A stretch of 45,377 nucleotides of DNA from Candidatus Kapaibacterium sp. (lineage in GTDB: Bacteria; Bacteroidota; Ignavibacteria; Kapaibacteriales; UBA7675). How positions within the stretch are numbered: the stretch's first letter is position 1; the number at the start of each line of letters is the position of its first letter. Made by a program: the position numbers and the translations under genes. Shown here in pieces: positions 41,101 through 45,377 of this stretch. The notes beneath the pieces are model-generated. The model worked only from the letters and a program-made list of their open reading frames with translations. It made no database searches and was not told the origin of the DNA. Location: contig JANQRB010000044.1 in the NCBI GenBank assembly GCA_028284775.1, positions 129,342 to 174,718 of the forward strand. The letters are read 5' to 3'.

Positions 41101-43674
41101 CTAAGCGACAGTCTGGGATGCAGCTCCACGTCATCGATTCAGGTAAGCACTGCCGACGATCTGATCGTTGCGGCAGAGACCGCGCCTCTCTTGTGTCCCG
41201 ATGAAATCGGCCGTTTGCACGCGCGGCTCGTCAAGGCAGGGGGTGCTGGAGTTAGCTATTCCTGGCAGCCTCCGAACGGTCTTGACAACGTTAACAGCTC
41301 CAGCCCAACCGTCTCACTTCCGCGCGGCGGCAGCTATCCATATACCGTTATGGTTCGCGACGAAAACGGCTGTGAAGCCAGCTCAACTATTATCGTGCGA
41401 GTGCGGGCCCGACCCAGGCTGCGTTTCAGCCCCGCGCTGCTCAGCTTCCCAGCCCTGGTCGGCTGCGCCAATGCCACGAGCACAACAATCCGTCTTCTAA
41501 ACCCCGGCGCCGAGAGCCTGACGATCAACGATATCGAGTTTGAAGCGGCCTTCGGCCTGGATGACATCCGGCCCCCGCTTACGATTCCTGCGGGCCAAGA
41601 GCTTGAGCTGCCCCTGCGTTTTGCCCCCACTGAAACCGGTTTGAGCGAAGGCTGGGCCTACTTTACGCTTGCAGCCTGCGGCGGGCGCGACTCACTTCGT
41701 TTGCGCGGGCGAGCCTCAAGAGTCGATCTCAGTATTCTGCCCACCGACCTTGATTTCGGTATCCTGTGGGCATGCGACAATGAAAGCGAAGAGCGTGGCA
41801 TTGTGCTGCGCAACCAGTCTGCCGACAGTCTGCACCTGGATAAGCTCAGCATCCCGCTGCCTTTCAGTATCGGGTCGGCCCCGCATTCCATTGCGCCGGG
41901 TGACTCGCTGGAACTGGCGCTGCGCTTTACGCCGCCGGATACGGGATCCTACAATGCCGGTCTTCGCATCGCGTATACGGTCGGCGCCTGTCAGGACGAA
42001 GCAGTTGTCAATCTGAGCGGCAGGGCCGAAGAGCCGCTGTTAACAATCGACAAGGCCCTCTTTAACTTTGGTCCGGCGGCATTTTGTGAAGTTGCGACAA
42101 GCAAAAGCGCCGAGCTGTTTAACCCCGGCTCTCGCGACATCGCCGTCAGGACTTTTTCTGCTGGCTCACTAGAGCCGGATATCGAGCTGTCCCCCGCACC
42201 GCCATTCGTCGTTCCCGCCGGCGAATCGATAGCGCTTAAGCTCAGTCTCAAGAATACGACAAGCGCGACGATCGCTGCCGACGGTCTCCTGATATATTCA
42301 CGCTGCGACCGTGAGCTTGACCTCAGATTTCAACTGGCCATCGCCGCTCCGCTGGTCGATTTACCCGATACGCTGCGGCTTGGCGACTTCCTTGCCTGTC
42401 GGGATAGCGAGTTAGGGCGCGAGTTTGGGATCGCTGTCCCGCAGAGCGATGCCGCAATCCGGCGTAGGATCGAACAAGTTTCGATTGCGGGGCCCTTTGC
42501 AGCGAGCATCAACGCAGGAGACAGCCTGTTGCCTGGCAGTTCATTCGATTTCAAGGTGCAATTCCTGCCACCGCCGGATGCAGGGGCAGGCCGTTACTCC
42601 GGCTGGATCGATCTGCTGATTCAGCCTTGTAATCAGCGCCGACGCATTCACCTTGTTGCGCGCAAGTCAGTCGCAAGCCTGACCGTCTCGCCGGTCGTCG
42701 TTGAGTTTGGTGACCTGCCTGTGGGCGCGATCCGTCTTCAGACATTTGGTTTCCGCAATTCCGGCAGCACGACGCTGACCATCAGCGCACTCGACACGCC
42801 GCCACCGCCTAGTTTCACAATTCTGTCGATCAGCCATCCGCTTCCGGCCATATTGGCGCCGGAAGAAAAACTAACGGTGACCTTACGCTATATCGCCGTT
42901 CCCGGCGCTACCAGTATTACGCTCGCCGCTGTTAGCGATCACCCCTGTCCGGAGGTCGTCGATTCTGCTGTGCTTCGCGGCCGGGGTACCCGCGAGCTCG
43001 GTTGGACCGTCGTCTGCACGGACAGTATACGCACAATCACCGGCCAGCGGCTTAGCGTGCCATTGATTTTGGAGAGTTCACATGGTATTGACTTCAGTAA
43101 ACCACGTCACTACGAGGCGCAGCTGCGTTTTAACAAAAGTCTGCTGGCGCCGCGCGGCGCTACACCAAAGGGACGCGAAGAAGGCGACGACCGGGTCATA
43201 CTTGTCAGCGGCACAATGAACAAGGACAGGGGCCCGCTGGCCGAACTCGACTTTATTGCCACCTGGGGCAACGACTCCTGCACAGCCATCCGGATCGACA
43301 CCGTGATCTGGCCGGAGCTGAGTGTAGTAACGGAGGTCTGCCACGGTACGGTCTGTCTGGACGACATCTGCCGGGCCGGCGACGCGCACCGTTTTTATCT
43401 CGGAGCGGGGAGCGGACTGGCACTGCGCGTGCGGGAAACCGACCCGGCAGGTGAAATCATCCGTCTGGATTATTCGACTCCCGAGTCCGGCCTTCACCGT
43501 TTGTTGCTTTTCGATGCCCTGGGCAATCAGGTCGCCCGACTCTTGCGCCGGCACCCGAGCGCGGGCAGCTATCAGGCGGATCTGCCGGCAGGAGCGCTGG
43601 CAAAAGGAATCTATATCATTGTCCTGCAGACGCCAACTCAACATCGGACGCAATCAATGCGCTTACTGCACTAA
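38146..43674 (+). CDS. Giant secreted SBBP-propeller, PKD and ASH-repeat protein with T9SS sorting domain
   Basis: The product (about 1842 residues) starts with a long signal peptide (hydrophobic core LTIAMLLIAGCFPPLIS). A DUF7948-like domain follows (HVFIANQGQWHSEALFLARL ... RGIVFDYYR), then seven SBBP repeats at roughly 285-745 (for example STFIGDASTENIWDMCVDTD, STYLGGSRSDIKQ, SSYLGGDRQDIATSLVI), consistent with a seven-bladed propeller. Then come four PKD-like modules (HADAGPDLLLSCKAAAVGIG and HADAGPDYELSCSTASVILG are near-copies), about five ASH-type domains (LDFGILWACDNESEERGIVL, VEFGDLPVGAIRLQTFGFRN), a cohesin-like domain (TITGQRLSVPLILESS) and a T9SS type A tail. The start is uncertain: the ATG at 38146 gives the best signal peptide but has no clear Shine-Dalgarno site; the frame extends upstream to 38011. 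Confidence 0.88.
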   Translation: MTRCEVSTPHSAACASVRNLTIAMLLIAGCFPPLISQTQIGTPSAAGTSHVFIANQGQWHSEALFLARLPGLEAWVTSRGIVFDYYRMRYGNAGNDTVHSQHDPAITRSRPTTTLALAEGNDNLRREGHVLRMRCLGTNDASAVGKGKRDAYHNYFAGRDSTRWARRVPLFDEVRLENLYDGISMRIYFDEGNLRYDFIVAPGADPRQIVMDFEGEENSRIDERGHAELTTSIGAIVHGDLLAYQQEANEQVVVNCRFLKRADGVFGFNIGEYDPEREFIIDPLVYSTFIGDASTENIWDMCVDTDGNAIVAGYTHSPKYPTTPGAYQRESDEFLSGFITKLHDQGSALLFSTFVASKEDHITVRAIAIDKDNDIYFCTSTGAHDFPTSSDAYQQQPKNSNSDALLGKLAADGDEILLATFYGGKSQDIVSDIHVDSHGGITLIGTTQSNDLDITAGAFDSTCEGGCHDLFVAKFNSRASQLLFSTYLGGSRSDIKQAHHIGSALDQFGNVYIGGTTISDDFPLTEGAIDTVFEGEEGFLAKLSPDLDSLKYSTFIGGKGDDIIIAIDLDANENIVIGGLTFSVDFPKTHGVFGPRTNDVGAFIMHIDGDSFEINFSTLMGNTAGEINGLDTGSDGSIAFGGMFIANNLHTTAGAIQRDHPGGPWCGFVGMINADGSQLRYSSYLGGDRQDIATSLVIGPGGDIYLAGYTQSHNFPVTVGAYDESHSGIENDFDSFVLRLGIAACSFEVDFEQDSYTCRGRGVRLQPGIEGEAGKLKYEWTPQIGLDDATSSSPLASPDSTTIYTLRVIDEAGCIAAAATTVHVKDDLHADAGPDLLLSCKAAAVGIGGIPSGSGGIGTLFYQWIPEAGLDDPQSANPTLDRDDLKPGDETVYTLIVTDSLGCSSTASMRVMIVNKLHADAGPDYELSCSTASVILGGRPTGRGGAGGLSYRWTPQTGLDDPLAANPKLGRSALRPGSEIVYTLTLSDSLGCSSTSSIQVSTADDLIVAAETAPLLCPDEIGRLHARLVKAGGAGVSYSWQPPNGLDNVNSSSPTVSLPRGGSYPYTVMVRDENGCEASSTIIVRVRARPRLRFSPALLSFPALVGCANATSTTIRLLNPGAESLTINDIEFEAAFGLDDIRPPLTIPAGQELELPLRFAPTETGLSEGWAYFTLAACGGRDSLRLRGRASRVDLSILPTDLDFGILWACDNESEERGIVLRNQSADSLHLDKLSIPLPFSIGSAPHSIAPGDSLELALRFTPPDTGSYNAGLRIAYTVGACQDEAVVNLSGRAEEPLLTIDKALFNFGPAAFCEVATSKSAELFNPGSRDIAVRTFSAGSLEPDIELSPAPPFVVPAGESIALKLSLKNTTSATIAADGLLIYSRCDRELDLRFQLAIAAPLVDLPDTLRLGDFLACRDSELGREFGIAVPQSDAAIRRRIEQVSIAGPFAASINAGDSLLPGSSFDFKVQFLPPPDAGAGRYSGWIDLLIQPCNQRRRIHLVARKSVASLTVSPVVVEFGDLPVGAIRLQTFGFRNSGSTTLTISALDTPPPPSFTILSISHPLPAILAPEEKLTVTLRYIAVPGATSITLAAVSDHPCPEVVDSAVLRGRGTRELGWTVVCTDSIRTITGQRLSVPLILESSHGIDFSKPRHYEAQLRFNKSLLAPRGATPKGREEGDDRVILVSGTMNKDRGPLAELDFIATWGNDSCTAIRIDTVIWPELSVVTEVCHGTVCLDDICRAGDAHRFYLGAGSGLALRVRETDPAGEIIRLDYSTPESGLHRLLLFDALGNQVARLLRRHPSAGSYQADLPAGALAKGIYIIVLQTPTQHRTQSMRLLH

Positions 43675-44343
43675 ACACAAAATCAAGAAATTTTCTCAAA
43701 GCACTGTAACTCCAATCCGAAATGGTACTTGTGCTGGGACCGACATTTAACAATTCGGGTTCGGCGGCATAGCCGCTGTTCGTCGTGTGGAGCTTTCATT
43801 ATCGCTAATCGTCGGTGCAGATCCAGGATAGTCTGCGGGAGATTACAGTCGGAGATCCGCCCGAATCAGAAAACTTGCAGCGGAAAAACGGTGAGGCAGG
43901 GCGACGTCACTTCCGGCAGAGGAGGCGTCGGCCCGCTCACTGTTATTTGATCGCGACGAAGAGATTCAGCGCCCATCGGGATTACGAACCCGAGCCGATG
44001 TCCTGTGGCGAGTGAAGCATGGCAGATTCACACACAGTACTGCGCCCAGAATGTTAGATAGCTTAACAAGCCGGCAAGGCAAGTTTGCGTTAGCCAAATA
44101 TTCAAGCCATAAAATATTGCACTTTCTTCCTGCCTGTCTGTGGTGTATTTTTCGTTTCGCGTGCTCCTCAATACCGCAATCCGGTCTGCCAGCCGATTGA
44201 TTCTCGCAGTCAATGCGATCGATTGCAATTCCATACCCTTTAGCCGAATTCTCCTTTCCGGCCCCGTAAAAAATCATGTTGCTTGCCGGATTGCCTGCCA
44301 CGTTACACAATCTGCTTTTTCTCAATCAGAACGAGGCTTTGCC
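43675..44343. other. Intergenic region, nothing recognised
   Basis: About 670 bases between two same-strand secreted-protein genes. Short frames only. No intrinsic terminator with T tract is apparent after the giant gene. A good ribosome binding site (GAGG) precedes the WD40 gene. Confidence 0.45.
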
Positions 44344-45377
44344 ATGAATCGACTATTACTGGTCGGAATTCTCACTGCGGTTTGCGCGGTTCTTTCAATC
44401 GATGCACAAACCTTTGTAACGATTCATCAATCATCGGCACAAATGCTGGCCGTCGATTGGAGTCCCGATGGCCGCTTTCTGGCCTATGCCGGAACAGATC
44501 ATAAGATCACCATCTGGAGCCTGAAGCAAAGAGCAGCGGTAGCGACCCTGAACGCCAGCGATGGAGCGGTCTACGACATTCGCTGGAGCCCGGATGGCAG
44601 GGAGCTGGCTTACAGCAGCGGGCTCGTTGTCGGCGTTTGGAATCCCGCGAGCGATGAAGTAGCAAAAATTCGGGGCCACCGGCGAGCGGTGCGCAATGTT
44701 GCTTGGAGCCCTGACGCTACGATGCTGGCCAGCGCGGCCGGTGTGGGCGGCGTGACATCGTTCAGAATCTGGGATCGCGCCAGCGGCGAACAACTGCATT
44801 TACTTGACACAAACTTCAAGGGCAAAGGCTGCGGCAAGCGGGTCATTCTCTGGTCACCAGACGGCGAGCGGATCATCGGCGGCGGAAGCTGCGGCTGGAT
44901 GGCGCTCTTTTTCGACCCGCAGACAGGCCGGGAGCTGGGCCACTTTGGCGCCAGCTTCAGCACTGCGATCTTTGACATGGATTTTGCGCCCAATGGCATT
45001 GATGTGGTGGCCGGTCATTTTGTCGGTCGGATCAGCATCTTCAACAGTCAAAACGGGAGTCTTAGCCGCGGCGCGAGTGACGGCCAGGTCGGCCATCAAA
45101 ATGCCGTCGACTGGAATCCAAAGGGCGACATAATTGCCAGCGGCAATCGCGATGGCGAATTGTATATCTGGAACAGCGATATCAGCCAGACACTTAGCCG
45201 CAGCGAAGCGCACGAGGGACAGGTACACGACCTGGCCTGGCACCCGGGCGGCGATTTGCTGGCGAGCGCCGGTGTGGACGGCAGCATCAAAATCTGGAGC
45301 AATCTGCGGCCTGCGGAAGGCGGCGTCCTCGCCGGTACCGTTTATCACGACGTGAACGGTAATTGTATTTACGAGAA
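44344..45377 (+). CDS. Secreted WD40-repeat protein (3' end missing)
   Basis: The frame starts with ATG at 44344 (GAGG seven bases before) and runs off the right edge; about 344 residues are visible. A signal peptide (MNRLLLVGILTAVCAVLSIDAQ) is followed by about seven WD40 repeats (LAVDWSPDGRFLAYAGTDHK, VRNVAWSPDATMLASAAG, AVDWNPKGDIIASGNRDGEL, VHDLAWHPGGDLLASAGVDG with IWS/IWN closings), forming a secreted beta-propeller. The last visible residues (LAGTVYHDVNGNCIYE) resemble the start of an SdrD-B-like Ig domain, so a long multi-domain surface protein is likely, perhaps with a T9SS tail beyond the window. Confidence 0.87.
   Translation, partial: MNRLLLVGILTAVCAVLSIDAQTFVTIHQSSAQMLAVDWSPDGRFLAYAGTDHKITIWSLKQRAAVATLNASDGAVYDIRWSPDGRELAYSSGLVVGVWNPASDEVAKIRGHRRAVRNVAWSPDATMLASAAGVGGVTSFRIWDRASGEQLHLLDTNFKGKGCGKRVILWSPDGERIIGGGSCGWMALFFDPQTGRELGHFGASFSTAIFDMDFAPNGIDVVAGHFVGRISIFNSQNGSLSRGASDGQVGHQNAVDWNPKGDIIASGNRDGELYIWNSDISQTLSRSEAHEGQVHDLAWHPGGDLLASAGVDGSIKIWSNLRPAEGGVLAGTVYHDVNGNCIYE

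Overview
The window looks like chromosomal DNA of a free-living, non-sporulating member of the Bacteroidota/Chlorobiota (FCB) group. Kapabacteria- or Ignavibacteria-like lineages fit, but I cannot name a genus. The main reasons are eight secreted proteins that end in type IX secretion (T9SS) C-terminal sorting domains, promoters matching the Bacteroidota pattern (TTTG or TTG, about 20 bases, then TAnnTTTG-like), and family members typical of the group (DUF1684 lipoprotein, Cys-rich ECF sigma factor, SBBP/ASH/IgGFc-binding cargo). Many GC-rich genes have clear Shine-Dalgarno sites (GGAG, AGGAGG), which argues against class Bacteroidia. There are no rRNA or tRNA genes, CRISPR arrays or phage modules.

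Region by region. 1-6.1 kb, all on the minus strand: the 5' part of an aspartate ammonia-lyase fused to a cyclic-nucleotide-binding-like domain, a DUF1684 lipoprotein, an ECF sigma factor with a STAS/SpoIIAA-like partner, a DUF2953-GerW (YtfI-YtfJ) pair, and a small membrane protein. 6.1-11.7 kb: a leucine-rich-repeat T9SS cargo, an intradiol dioxygenase carrying both a Tat-like signal and a T9SS tail, a leaderless seven-repeat HAF protein and an unknown exported protein. 11.9-14.9 kb: a tight TetR-ABC1 kinase-SDR operon behind a recognisable promoter. 16.2-19.3 kb: an O-antigen-ligase-like membrane protein with a TPR tail, translationally coupled to a T9SS cargo and closed by an intrinsic terminator. 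19.5-20.4 kb: an AHSA1/SRPBCC gene cut off by a decayed IS5-family transposase.

20.4-25 kb is a visibly AT-richer accessory island: a small Cys-rich secreted protein, a two-helix membrane peptide, an operon of two exported/lipoprotein genes plus an Lgt-like lipoprotein diacylglyceryl transferase, and a short four-helix reading frame interrupted by two in-frame TAA codons. 25.2-45.4 kb is dominated by surface and secreted proteins: a two-ASH-domain cargo, a TPR-like cytoplasmic protein, an NHL propeller cargo, a 1288-residue IgGFc-binding/PKD cargo, a second LRR cargo, a GNAT acetyltransferase, an approximately 1842-residue SBBP/PKD/ASH cargo, and a WD40 protein running off the right edge.

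Read together, the locus is largely an envelope and secretion neighbourhood. T9SS cargo in this phylum is often anchored to a special LPS, so an O-antigen-ligase-like gene coupled to cargo is suggestive, and the Lgt-like gene beside its putative substrates looks like a self-contained lipoprotein module. The most unusual items are the lyase fusion, the secreted dioxygenase, the YtfI-YtfJ pair outside spore formers, the lipoprotein/Lgt island and the twice-interrupted membrane frame. Function assignments come from motifs read by eye. No database search was possible.
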